From the NCBI GenBank assembly GCA_024231375.1, contig JAAEQP010000950.1, positions 1 through 8,198 of the forward strand: DNA of 8,198 nt, read 5' to 3'. Shown here piece by piece: positions 1 to 5,954 of this stretch. The notes under the pieces are model-generated. The model searched no databases. It saw only the letters and a program-made list of their open reading frames with translations, and had not been told where the DNA came from. The translations under genes were made by a program, and so were the position numbers. The stretch is from a bacterium. GTDB lineage: Bacteria; Hydrogenedentota; Hydrogenedentia; Hydrogenedentiales; SLHB01. The stretch's first letter is position 1. Each line of letters opens with the position of its first letter.

Positions 1-57
1 AGCGTAGCGAGACGGGTCTGTCCCTGGCCTTTTCGCGGGCTCCGCGCCGCAGACTCG

Positions 58-79
58 GACTTCTTCAACAACCCCGCTG
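58..79. repeat. short direct repeat, copy A
   Basis: This 22-nt unit begins GACTTCTTCAACA and ends CCCCGCTG. It recurs at 114-135 with a single mismatch, 56 nt further on. Its reverse complement, a CTGTTGAAGAAGTC-like end, resembles terminal sequences of some insertion sequences, but no transposase is present in the window and no family can be named. It is most likely part of a mobile-element edge or a dispersed intergenic repeat. Confidence 0.55.
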
Positions 80-92
80 GCCCAGGATATCG

Positions 93-112
93 CGGCCTTC
101 GCACCAAGGCCG
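93..112. repeat. perfect 7-bp inverted repeat between the direct repeats
   Basis: CGGCCTT (93-99) and AAGGCCG (106-112) are perfect reverse complements around a 6-nt loop. The hairpin lies exactly between the two copies of the 22-nt direct repeat. No T-run follows it, so it is not a convincing intrinsic terminator. It is better read as part of the repeat structure. Confidence 0.5.
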
Positions 113-113
113 A

Positions 114-135
114 GACTTCTTCAACAGCCCCGCTG
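114..135. repeat. short direct repeat, copy B
   Basis: This is the second copy of the 22-nt unit at 58-79, with 21 of 22 bases identical (G instead of A at the fourteenth position). It overlaps the left arm of a further inverted repeat (120-148). The uvrA-like tail begins about 27 nt downstream, so this repeat cluster appears to mark where homology to uvrA stops. Confidence 0.55.
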
Positions 136-148
136 TGGGATTGTTGAA
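120..148. repeat. inverted repeat TTCAACA / TGTTGAA
   Basis: TTCAACA (120-126) pairs with TGTTGAA (142-148). Inside these arms CCC and GGG can pair as well, giving a stem of about ten pairs with small bulges. The left arm belongs to direct repeat copy B, so the right arm is a partial inverted copy of the same unit. This layout is seen at ends of small mobile or palindromic elements. The assignment is tentative. Confidence 0.4.
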
Positions 149-161
149 TAGCTCACCTTCC

Positions 162-236
162 GCCACAGGCACGCCCGAGAAAGTCGCCCGCACCAGGAGA
201 TCCTTCACCGGGAAGTACCTGAAGGGGAAGGTGTAG
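162..236 (+). pseudogene. uvrA 3'-end fragment (last ~25 codons)
   Basis: The plus-strand frame ending in TAG at 234-236 reads ATGTPEKVAR followed, after TRR, by SFTGKYLKGKV. From knowledge of the family, UvrA (the ATPase subunit of the UvrABC excision nuclease) typically ends with a GTPEEVA segment, then S-[YFH]-T-G-x-[YF]-L-K. The fit is strong in both motif and position before the stop. Upstream of codon 162 the frame reads into the repeat cluster and shows none of the preceding UvrA landmarks, such as the glycine-rich segment before GTPE. It is therefore a remnant, not a gene. It converges on the regulator gene, whose stop lies 17 nt away. A second, more degraded copy is at 2843-2911. Confidence 0.6.
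201..234. repeat. 34-bp direct repeat flanking regulator-prepilin segment, copy 1
   Basis: This segment matches 2876-2909 at 33 of 34 bases; the only difference is G221 versus C2896, a silent leucine-codon change. Similarity extends weakly upstream: 10 of 15 bases agree between 186-200 and 2861-2875. Both copies have the same orientation and encode the same SFTGKYLKGKV peptide of the uvrA-like tail. The copies lie 2675 nt apart. Confidence 0.8.
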
Positions 237-253
237 CAGACGGGGACCAAGGG

Positions 254-1357
254 TCAGTTTCGGGATGCTCCGTCCAATTCCCATTCAAACACGGGCTCGA
301 TAAGGGTGTACTCGGGGACCTCGCGGCCCTGGTTCTGGCCGTCGATCAATTCGAGGCAGGTCTCAAGCGAAGTCCGGGTGTCGTAGCCGAGGCGCGCGAG
401 CTGTAGTACGCTGGGCGCAGTCGCGGGGAAATTGCAGTGGGCCACCACTTCCACATCCCCTGGGACGGACACCCCAGCTTCAACGAGTCCCCGGCATGCG
501 TGTTCGACGAGGTTGTCGTCGCTGATGATGAGGCCGTCCGGATAGTCGGCTTGTCCCACCTGATACATGAGATGCGTCACATTCGCCGCCCACGCGGGAG
601 CGTCGACTCCCACGCCCTGTGTCCAGAAGGGTGCCGTTTCAAGGCCCAGTTCGGACGCGTAGTGATGGAGGAAATCCAACCGCTCGGATTCGATGCCGCC
701 CACGCAGATGTGTGCGATCCGCTTCCGACCCTTGGCGGCCAGATAGTCCAATGCCTTCTTGAGAAAGGTCGTGGGGCCACCGAGATCAACCCGCAAGGTA
801 CCCGGAATGGGCTCGAACGACGACGACTTGAGCACCACGCGAGAGAGTCCGCGCTGGGTCAGAATCGGACTGTCTGGAGCTAGCCCCGTCTCGCCGACAA
901 ACACCACACCCGCCACGCAGTGGTCGCGAATGTCGCGCGTCAGTCGCTCGTATCCTTCGGACTTCACACGGTCGTCGACCTCCGTGTAGATGGGCAGTGT
1001 GCGCTCGGCGCGGGCCTCAAGCGCCGTGGCCTGCCGCATCAGGCCCGCAAACCATTGGCTCCACATTCCCCCGCCAATCGCCTGTCGGAAGGCAATCGCG
1101 TACCGGCACAGATGGGGCGGCGCCATCGCCACGAAGGTCCCGTCACTCCCCGGGACGTCGATGAACCCGTCTGTCAGCAGCCGGTCAAACGCCCGCTGCA
1201 CCGTCACGCTGCTAACCTCGAATTGCTCCCCAATGGCGTTTCTCGGCTGGAGCCGGTCGCCTGGCCGAAGCGTTCCATCCAGGATCGCCGACCGGACGTA
1301 TTCCACAATAGCTTGCTGTTTCGCGGGTGGCCGGGTTCTGCGTTTTCTCAAATGCAC
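254..1357 (-). CDS. GntR-type winged-helix regulator with LacI/AraR-like sugar-binding sensor domain
   Basis: Predicted ligand-responsive transcriptional repressor of about 367 residues. Residues ~12-77 form a GntR-type winged helix: the LRPGDRL turn, a recognition helix with VSSVTVQRAFDRLLTDGFI, and the wing GSDGTFV. Residues ~85-360 resemble the type-1 periplasmic-binding fold of LacI and AraR regulators, including DYLAAKGRKRIAHI, DYPDGLIISDDNLVEHACRG-like and GVSVPGDVEVVAHCN segments, and a closing EPVFEWEL strand. GntR head plus LacI-like sensor is the AraR architecture; the ligand is probably a sugar but cannot be named. I chose the GTG at 1357 because GGAGG lies 9 nt upstream; a GTG at 1375 would add six residues without a good ribosome site. 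The gene is divergent from the prepilin gene, and GTAC-centred palindromes in the shared upstream region are candidate operators. It may also act on unlinked targets. Confidence 0.88.
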   Translation of the reverse strand: MHLRKRRTRPPAKQQAIVEYVRSAILDGTLRPGDRLQPRNAIGEQFEVSSVTVQRAFDRLLTDGFIDVPGSDGTFVAMAPPHLCRYAIAFRQAIGGGMWSQWFAGLMRQATALEARAERTLPIYTEVDDRVKSEGYERLTRDIRDHCVAGVVFVGETGLAPDSPILTQRGLSRVVLKSSSFEPIPGTLRVDLGGPTTFLKKALDYLAAKGRKRIAHICVGGIESERLDFLHHYASELGLETAPFWTQGVGVDAPAWAANVTHLMYQVGQADYPDGLIISDDNLVEHACRGLVEAGVSVPGDVEVVAHCNFPATAPSVLQLARLGYDTRTSLETCLELIDGQNQGREVPEYTLIEPVFEWELDGASRN

Positions 1358-1366
1358 GTTGCGAGA

Positions 1367-1371
1367 CCTCC
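1367..1371 (-). promoter_or_regulatory. ribosome binding site deciding the regulator start
   Basis: On the minus strand this reads GGAGG, 9 nt upstream of a GTG at 1355-1357. It lies inside the first codons of the longer frame that starts at GTG 1375, and supports initiation at 1357. Confidence 0.65.
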
Positions 1372-1445
1372 GCACAGGTGCGCACGTCTATGGCCGCTCT
1401 TCCTAGTTCCAAGCTCTGACCACGTTCACCCTTGGCAGAATGTCA

Positions 1446-1494
1446 CGAGTCAGTACTCGAGGTACCCTCACTATTGCTCCCTAGGCGGGTACCC
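1446..1494. promoter_or_regulatory. cluster of GTAC-centred palindromes, candidate regulator operator
   Basis: Within 49 bp there are CGAGT (1446-1450) / ACTCG (1455-1459) as an inverted repeat, AGTACT (1452-1457), GGTACC (1461-1466) and the 8-bp palindrome GGGTACCC (1487-1494). GGTACCC at 1461-1467 also pairs with GGGTACC at 1487-1493 around a 19-nt loop. The cluster lies about 90-140 bp upstream of the regulator start and about 70 bp upstream of the prepilin -35. Known AraR operators are palindromes with a GTAC core, so binding by the adjacent AraR-like protein is a reasonable inference, not shown. Confidence 0.4.
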
Positions 1495-1565
1495 ACTTTC
1501 CGGGTCGCTAGACTCAACCCTGAAACCAATATAACACACCGCACCGGCATTGCGCTATATTTCCC

Positions 1566-1594
1566 TTGCAATTCACAATCCCTACCGCTATATT
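1566..1594 (+). promoter_or_regulatory. sigma70-like promoter for the prepilin gene
   Basis: TTGCAA (1566-1571) and TATATT (1589-1594) are separated by exactly 17 nt, each matching the sigma70 consensus at five of six and four to five of six positions respectively. Transcription would start near 1601, giving a leader of about 120 nt before the ATG at 1724. Confidence 0.65.
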
Positions 1595-1706
1595 GTAAAG
1601 CACCGGCCAAAAATAGTAGCATGAGCGTTGGCCGCCGGGACAGCGCCGAAAGGAACGCGTTGTCTGCCAGTACGTCTCAAGGCGCCCGGGTAAAGAGACA
1701 CCATTT

Positions 1707-1713
1707 AGAGGAG
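1707..1713 (+). promoter_or_regulatory. ribosome binding site of the prepilin gene
   Basis: AGAGGAG ends 10 nt before the ATG at 1724. It fixes the start, which also places the prepilin cleavage motif at residues 6-7, where it is expected. Confidence 0.75.
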
Positions 1714-1723
1714 ATATTGGAAT

Positions 1724-2614
1724 ATGCGTAAGAAACTCGGATTCACCCTGATCGAACTGCTCGTAGTCATTGCCATTATCGGCATTCTGGCGGCCATATT
1801 GCTGCCCGCCCTTGCTCGTGCCCGCGAAGCCGCGCGTCGAGCGAGCTGCGCCAACAATCTCAAGCAGATGGGCATTGTGTTCAAGATGTACGCCAATGAA
1901 AGCAAAGGCGAACTCTTCCCGCCCGCGAAAATGTACTACAACGAAGACCCCTGCAGCACCGCCGACCGCATCGGATGGTGGCAGTATGCCTTTGACGGTG
2001 TCTCGGTCTACCCGGAATACCTCACGGACGCCAAAGTGCTGGCCTGTCCGTCCGATTCCGACTTTGGCCTCGTCGAGGACGGCTACTTCAACGTGGGCGG
2101 AGACCCCCAGGCCGCCATCAACCCTTGCCGGCTTGAGGACCTCTCCTATCAGTACTTCGCTTGGTACATCAACCCCAACGACATCTTCGCCAACAAGGCC
2201 GGGCTCACCGAACCCGATCTCACCACGGCACTTGGCTATGCGAACATGGCTTTCGTCGACGCCTACCAGGAGTTGGAGGAAGCAATCGACGACGAATGGG
2301 ATGGCAACGGCAACGCCAAGGTCATGAACTCCGACTTCACCTCCAGCGACGGAACCATCACGTTCCGGCGCTTCCGCGAAGGCATCGAGCGTTTCATGAT
2401 CTCGGACATCAACAACCCCGCGGCCACGTCCATGGCGCAGAGCGAACTCCACATCATGTACGACGAACTGTCCAGCGTGAAGCACACCAACCACGTGCCC
2501 GGCGGCTGCAACGTCCTCTTCCTGGACGGTCACGTCGAATTCATGCGGTATCCCGGCGAGTGGCCCATCGCGTGCGGTTGGGTCAACTTCCAGGAAGCCT
2601 TCGAGATGTTCTAG
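1724..2614 (+). CDS. type II secretion/type IV prepilin-like protein with C-terminal H-x-DG domain
   Basis: 296-residue exported pseudopilin. The leader MRKKLG is followed by [20 protein letters not shown], the prepilin peptidase and N-methylation signal, with cleavage expected between G6 and F7. The hydrophobic helix runs to about residue 28 and continues as a basic amphipathic helix (ARAREAARR). Such proteins are common, in many copies per genome, in planctomycetes, Lentisphaerae and relatives. The C-terminal mark is the processing-associated H-x-DG motif: H257, then [14 protein letters not shown] with D268-G269. By count the spacing here is ten residues, one more than the family name H-X9-DG implies. 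The middle (residues ~60-240) has cysteines (C42, C77 and others), WW and many acidic residues but no enzymatic motif I recognise. Its own promoter and terminator suggest a monocistronic gene. A role in a pseudopilus or surface fibre is inferred. Confidence 0.93.
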   Translation: MRKKLGFTLIELLVVIAIIGILAAILLPALARAREAARRASCANNLKQMGIVFKMYANESKGELFPPAKMYYNEDPCSTADRIGWWQYAFDGVSVYPEYLTDAKVLACPSDSDFGLVEDGYFNVGGDPQAAINPCRLEDLSYQYFAWYINPNDIFANKAGLTEPDLTTALGYANMAFVDAYQELEEAIDDEWDGNGNAKVMNSDFTSSDGTITFRRFREGIERFMISDINNPAATSMAQSELHIMYDELSSVKHTNHVPGGCNVLFLDGHVEFMRYPGEWPIACGWVNFQEAFEMF

Positions 2615-2643
2615 GTCTGCCAGTAGACCATGCTCGGTAAATG

Positions 2644-2682
2644 AAGGGGCCGCCGATCAAGGGATCGGCGGCCCTTTGTTGT
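2644..2682 (+). terminator. strong intrinsic terminator after the prepilin gene
   Basis: GGGCCGCCGATC (2647-2658) and GATCGGCGGCCC (2663-2674) form a perfect 12-bp stem with the 4-nt loop AAGG. The stem can extend by A-T pairs at its base, and TTTGTTGT follows. It begins 30 nt after the prepilin stop and should insulate it from the downstream genes. Confidence 0.9.
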
Positions 2683-2686
2683 CTTG

Positions 2687-2702
2687 GTCCACTGACGTGG
2701 AC
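2687..2702. repeat. 6-bp inverted repeat GTCCAC / GTGGAC
   Basis: Perfect 6-bp arms (2687-2692 and 2697-2702) enclose the loop TGAC just after the prepilin terminator. No T-run follows. Its function is unknown; it could be a second RNA hairpin or a protein site. Confidence 0.3.
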
Positions 2703-2842
2703 ACAGGAAGCGGATGGCAGTTGTCCCCGGTTCGCCGAAGGCCAGCTAGACCGGATGCCTTGATGTCCCTGTCAAGCGGTCTGCATGTCCACGATCATCG
2801 GCCAAGTCAACGCCCATTGCGGCACATCGCGCACCATCCCAC

Positions 2843-2911
2843 GGGAGGTCCGAGATTGCCACCCGCGCCAAGAAGTCCTTCACCGGGAAGTACCTCAAGG
2901 GGAAGGTGTGC
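2843..2911 (+). pseudogene. second uvrA-like 3'-end fragment, stop codon lost
   Basis: The plus-strand frame reads GRSEIATRAKK followed by SFTGKYLKGKV, aligning without gaps to the tail at 168-233 (14 of 22 residues identical). Where the first copy has TAG, this copy has TGC (2909-2911), and the frame runs on for 18 unrelated codons to a TGA at 2963-2965. GTPE, the usual UvrA motif, appears here as GRSE, and no upstream UvrA sequence is recognisable. It is a decayed fragment, not an expressed gene. The nearly identical core and the divergent flank suggest a duplication or local conversion, not two independently decaying uvrA paralogues; that is inference. Confidence 0.5.
2876..2909. repeat. 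34-bp direct repeat flanking regulator-prepilin segment, copy 2
   Basis: Matches 201-234 at 33 of 34 bases, in the same orientation. Together the two copies bracket the regulator and prepilin genes. Confidence 0.8.
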
Positions 2912-2956
2912 CTGAATCCCTTCCCGTGCTGTCCGTTTCCTTCGTGGAGTTGTGTC

Positions 2957-2986
2957 TTGTCTTGATCGCTTTCACTCGCGTATTGT
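2957..2986 (+). promoter_or_regulatory. weak promoter-like pair before the ELWxxDGT gene
   Basis: TTGTCT (2957-2962) and TATTGT (2981-2986) are 18 nt apart. Both hexamers are imperfect, and other pairings are possible (TTGATC at 2962). The position, about 40 nt before the first ATG, is sensible. Since a strong terminator closes the preceding gene, some promoter is needed in this interval. Confidence 0.3.
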
Positions 2987-2992
2987 CATAGA

Positions 2993-3005
2993 AAGACAGT
3001 GTCTT
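2993..3005. promoter_or_regulatory. 13-nt palindrome, candidate operator
   Basis: AAGACA (2993-2998) and TGTCTT (3000-3005) are perfect reverse complements around a central G. It sits just downstream of the promoter-like pair and 23 nt before the ATG at 3028, a position where a bound repressor would block transcription. The binding protein is unknown, and the sequence does not resemble the GTAC palindromes beside the regulator. Confidence 0.35.
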
Positions 3006-3027
3006 CGGTAAGGCTGCATCACTTCTC

Positions 3028-5898
3028 ATGGGGGCGCGTATGACATCAGGTAGTAGCGTTCAGTTTCGGGTTTCTCATTTCACGTGCGCGGTGTTCACCG
3101 CGATTCTCGCCAGCGTCTGTTGGAACGCTGCCGGGAGCGACGAGTTGTACAAGCTGACCCCACCGGAGGGCGGCCAGTTCCGCGCTCCCAAGGGGTTGAC
3201 CGTGATTCGAGGACGCGTGTACTTCGCGGCGGCCCATGACGACAAGGGTCCGGCCATCTGGGCTACGGACGGCACGCCCGAAGGCACGGAGCGCATCTCA
3301 CCGTACGCCACGTTCAGCGACGAGCAGCGGAAGAGCTACGAGATGCTGAGGAAAGCGATGGAACGCAGCCCGTCGCATAACCAGGAACTGGCGCAGCTGC
3401 TCAAGGATGCGCACCTCAATCTGGATCGACCACACAGTGTCCGTGGCGTCGGGGACACGGGGTTGTTCTACTTTGTAAGCCGCACGTACGAAACTCGGTC
3501 GATGTGGTTCATGGATGAAAGGGACGGGGTACCCGCCGAGATTCGGCAGTTCAGTGCCGAGTTCGGGAAGCCGGAGCTCGCTTGGGGGCTGCCCGTGCTG
3601 GACGGCCGCCTCCTGTTCCTGTGCCGCACGCCCGACCACGGGTGTGAACTGTGGTCAAGCGACGGCACGCCCACAGGGACGAGCATCGTGCGCGACCTGG
3701 TTCCGGGACCCGAAGACGCCTTCGTCGCTCGCGACCTCAAGCTCCCGTGGGCTTTGTACCGAGACCGTGTCTTCTTTTCTGCACCGGATGGGAAAGGCAC
3801 CCCTTCGCTATGGAGCACCGACGGAACAGATGCAGGCACCCGCTTTGTCGTTCGGCTGGTGGACGAAGGCGAGAAGGCGGTACGGCCCGGGGAACGCTTC
3901 ATTGTGCATGGCGACCGGCTCTTCTTCTTCCGGGGCGGCCTATGGGTGTCGGATGGCACGGCGGACGGCACCAGGCGCCTGCGCCGCGATCTTTCGCCGG
4001 GGAGCGTCGTCTCCTGCGAGGATCACGTGTATTTCGTGGCAAGTGCGCCGGGAGAAGATCGCAAGCAGCTCTGGCGAACGGACGGCACAACCGAAGGCAC
4101 CGTCAAGGTCACGTCACCGAAGCCGGGGCAAGTGCTCGGACAATCGGGCGGCTCCATCTTGTACACGGAAGGACTGTCCGTCTCCGCTACGGGAGGCGAA
4201 GGCGCTGCCACGGGACCTGTGCAGGGTCTGCTGCCTTACGACGTGCCGGTCTGGGGCGTGCGCCTGCTGAACGACCGCCTGTTCATCCTGGCAGACGACT
4301 ATGAGCGGCCGTTGGAGCACAGTCTGTATGTGTCCCAGACGGTAGGCCAGGGTGCACGATGCCTCAAGCGGAACGTCATGACCCAGTTCTTTGAGAATCT
4401 GCAGGAACCTATCGCCCTCGATTCGCGGGTGTTCTTCATCCTGCCCGATATGGCGCCGGGCGCAATCTGGGTCTATCGGCACGACAAGGACGCCTCCCCC
4501 CCCGAGTGGCCGCGCACGGCGCACGAGGAGGAGACCGGCCAAGAGGAAGCCACGGAAACGCCGACTGCCGGAGAGAACCAAGCAGGGCCTGCCCTGTTCC
4601 CGGTCGTGAAGAAAGAGGGCTATGCGGTATTCGACCTATATCCAGGGCACGTCGATTCGTACCCCGGCGCATTCACCGAGGCAAGGGGCCGCGTGTTCTT
4701 CCGGGCGCGCACACACGACAACCGGCAGGCACTGTGGGTCACGGACGGGACGCCCGAAGGCACCCGCGAGGCGGGACGGCCGAATCCGTATCCACAGGAT
4801 GACATGCGCGGCCGCGCGCAGATTCAGGAGGTCACCGCCCTCGGCGACAGCGTTGTATTTACCGCCAATGACGGGGAACACGGCGCGGAATTGTGGTGCA
4901 GTGACGGCACACCGAAAGGCACGGCGATGGTGGCCGACCTGACCGCGGGCTCCAAGGGCACGTTCACGCGGACCTCTCAGGGCAATCCGAGGTACTTCGC
5001 GCGGGTGGCGAACGAGTTGTACTTCTGGCAGGCCGCGGGATCGGACAGTTTCGCCCTGTGGCGCACGGACGGCACTACGGACGGTACGAAGAAGGTCAAG
5101 ACCTTCCCAACGGGCGACCCCGGTCGGCGACCGTGGTTGCCGTGCGGCGACCGGCTCTACTTCGTCACGGGTCCCGGAAACGCTATCTCACGGCTGTGGG
5201 TGACGGACGGAACGGAGGCCGGTACGACCGTGGCCGCCGAAGGGAGGGGCGGTATCGACCTCATTGCCGCCCTCAACGGACGGGTCTACTATACGGCGAA
5301 TTTCTACACCCTGTTCAGCACGGACGGGACGGCTGACGGCGTCATCGACCACAACGAGGAGTTTAATGCCGGCAAGGCCGCGACGGTGGGCGACGCGATT
5401 CTCTTCTTCGCCACCAGGCCGGACAGCGAGAAGGAGGGCGGTATCTACGTACTGCGCGACGATCCCTTCTCGGTGGAGATGGTGTGGCCCGATGGAAACC
5501 GCTACCAAGGCCCTGAAGCCTTCGTTGGCGCGGGATCCAGGGTGATTTTCAAGTTCTTGTACTACGACGCGTACCACGTGTGCGACGGCACACGGACGGG
5601 CAGCGGGCCGCTCTGGGAGGGGGACCTCTTCCCGAAAGCGTTCCTCCAAGGCACGCGGCCCGCACAAGTGGACGACGACGTCTACTTCGCGATTAACGGC
5701 GAGTTGTGGCGGATTCCCGCGGACGAGGACAAGGCGGTTCGCTGTCTCCGCCCGCAAGTCAGAGGCTTAGGGCCTGGTTCCGAGGCGGGCGTCCCGGATT
5801 TCGTCTTCAACTCCATCGCCGCGACCGACGACTACCTCATCACCTCTGGCACGGAACCGGAGTATGGGCAGGAAGTCTACGTGATCGACCGGAAGTAG
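3028..5898 (+). CDS. exported ELWxxDGT-repeat protein, probable beta-propeller
   Basis: 956-residue secreted protein of the ELWxxDGT-repeat type. After a basic start, a hydrophobic stretch (residues ~18-35, ending NAAGS) is a likely signal peptide. The body repeats the blade motif [EAQR]-L-W-x-[ST]-D-G-T-x-x-G-T, usually preceded by a strand such as DRLFFxA or GRVYFxA. Good copies have their Trp at residues 78, 209, 262, 306, 349, 570, 623, 678 and 724. Degenerate copies lie near 160, 763 (Phe), 852 and 894. Spacing is about 43-55 residues, as for propeller blades. Copies at 623 and 209 also carry the following V-x-D-L-x-x-G segment. A Glu/Thr/Pro-rich linker (~488-522) separates two blade blocks. 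No catalytic motif is visible; binding or scaffolding at the surface is the likely role. Start choice is uncertain: ATG 3040 would remove four residues and has GGGGG 5 nt upstream. Confidence 0.88.
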   Translation: MGARMTSGSSVQFRVSHFTCAVFTAILASVCWNAAGSDELYKLTPPEGGQFRAPKGLTVIRGRVYFAAAHDDKGPAIWATDGTPEGTERISPYATFSDEQRKSYEMLRKAMERSPSHNQELAQLLKDAHLNLDRPHSVRGVGDTGLFYFVSRTYETRSMWFMDERDGVPAEIRQFSAEFGKPELAWGLPVLDGRLLFLCRTPDHGCELWSSDGTPTGTSIVRDLVPGPEDAFVARDLKLPWALYRDRVFFSAPDGKGTPSLWSTDGTDAGTRFVVRLVDEGEKAVRPGERFIVHGDRLFFFRGGLWVSDGTADGTRRLRRDLSPGSVVSCEDHVYFVASAPGEDRKQLWRTDGTTEGTVKVTSPKPGQVLGQSGGSILYTEGLSVSATGGEGAATGPVQGLLPYDVPVWGVRLLNDRLFILADDYERPLEHSLYVSQTVGQGARCLKRNVMTQFFENLQEPIALDSRVFFILPDMAPGAIWVYRHDKDASPPEWPRTAHEEETGQEEATETPTAGENQAGPALFPVVKKEGYAVFDLYPGHVDSYPGAFTEARGRVFFRARTHDNRQALWVTDGTPEGTREAGRPNPYPQDDMRGRAQIQEVTALGDSVVFTANDGEHGAELWCSDGTPKGTAMVADLTAGSKGTFTRTSQGNPRYFARVANELYFWQAAGSDSFALWRTDGTTDGTKKVKTFPTGDPGRRPWLPCGDRLYFVTGPGNAISRLWVTDGTEAGTTVAAEGRGGIDLIAALNGRVYYTANFYTLFSTDGTADGVIDHNEEFNAGKAATVGDAILFFATRPDSEKEGGIYVLRDDPFSVEMVWPDGNRYQGPEAFVGAGSRVIFKFLYYDAYHVCDGTRTGSGPLWEGDLFPKAFLQGTRPAQVDDDVYFAINGELWRIPADEDKAVRCLRPQVRGLGPGSEAGVPDFVFNSIAATDDYLITSGTEPEYGQEVYVIDRK
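3256..5340 (+). repeat. region encoding the ELWxxDGTxxGT repeat array
   Basis: The nine clear motif copies and one Phe variant fall in this span. The repetition is partly visible in DNA: the motif at 3265-3288 and that at 4741-4764 agree at 22 of 24 bases, although they lie in different halves of the protein. This fits amplification of blades by internal duplication, with later divergence of those around 4090-4700. Confidence 0.7.
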
Positions 5899-5954
5899 CG
5901 GCGACAACCTGGCCGTCGAGGTCGCCGTGAATTGCGCAGGAAAGGAACCCTCTC

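Larger units (their letters stand above)
1358..1723. other. divergent intergenic region between regulator and prepilin genes
   Basis: This 366-bp stretch contains no convincing gene. It holds the regulator's ribosome site (1367-1371), a cluster of short palindromes (1446-1494), a sigma70-like promoter facing the prepilin (1566-1594), about 120 nt of predicted leader and the prepilin ribosome site (1707-1713). Bases ~1530-1620 are visibly more AT-rich than the flanks, which fits a promoter zone. I could not find a clear promoter for the regulator on the minus strand. The leader shows no riboswitch or RNA gene that I recognise. Confidence 0.6.
2683..3027. other. gene-free region with uvrA-like remnant
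   Basis: About 345 bp between the prepilin terminator and the next gene. Contents: a small hairpin GTCCAC / GTGGAC (2687-2702), about 140 bp with no recognisable coding similarity in any frame, the second uvrA-like tail fragment (2843-2911), a weak promoter-like pair (2957-2986) and a 13-nt palindrome (2993-3005). It looks like degraded or rearranged DNA plus the upstream control region of the gene starting at 3028. Confidence 0.55.

Noticed and set aside
1..50. Possible REP-like palindrome around GGTCTGTCC and the GCGG/CCGC pair
   Set aside because: The arms are too short and imperfect, and only one copy is visible, so I cannot support an element here.
58..148. CRISPR-like reading of the repeated 22-nt unit
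   Set aside because: There are only two copies, one unit-to-unit spacing and no cas genes; the hairpin lies in the spacer, not in the repeat.
65..250. 61-codon minus-strand frame over the repeat cluster and uvrA-like tail
   Set aside because: It is antisense to the uvrA-like tail, spans the repeats and has no identifiable homology.
437..1534. Several plus-strand frames opposite the regulator gene
   Set aside because: They overlap each other and the regulator, whose winged-helix and sensor domains are clear on the minus strand.
1514..2533. 339-codon open frame on the minus strand opposite the prepilin gene
   Set aside because: It is antisense to a gene with an unmistakable prepilin signal, H-x-DG motif, ribosome site and terminator. 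Its product has a low-complexity Val/Gly/Asp-rich composition typical of a GC-rich shadow frame.
2676..2991. Two short plus-strand frames (79 and 68 codons) after the prepilin terminator
   Set aside because: There is no ribosome site or recognisable motif, and the uvrA-like similarity is in a different frame from both.
5188..5757. 189-codon minus-strand frame inside the ELWxxDGT gene
   Set aside because: It lies wholly antisense to the repeat-bearing gene and shows no domain or ribosome site.
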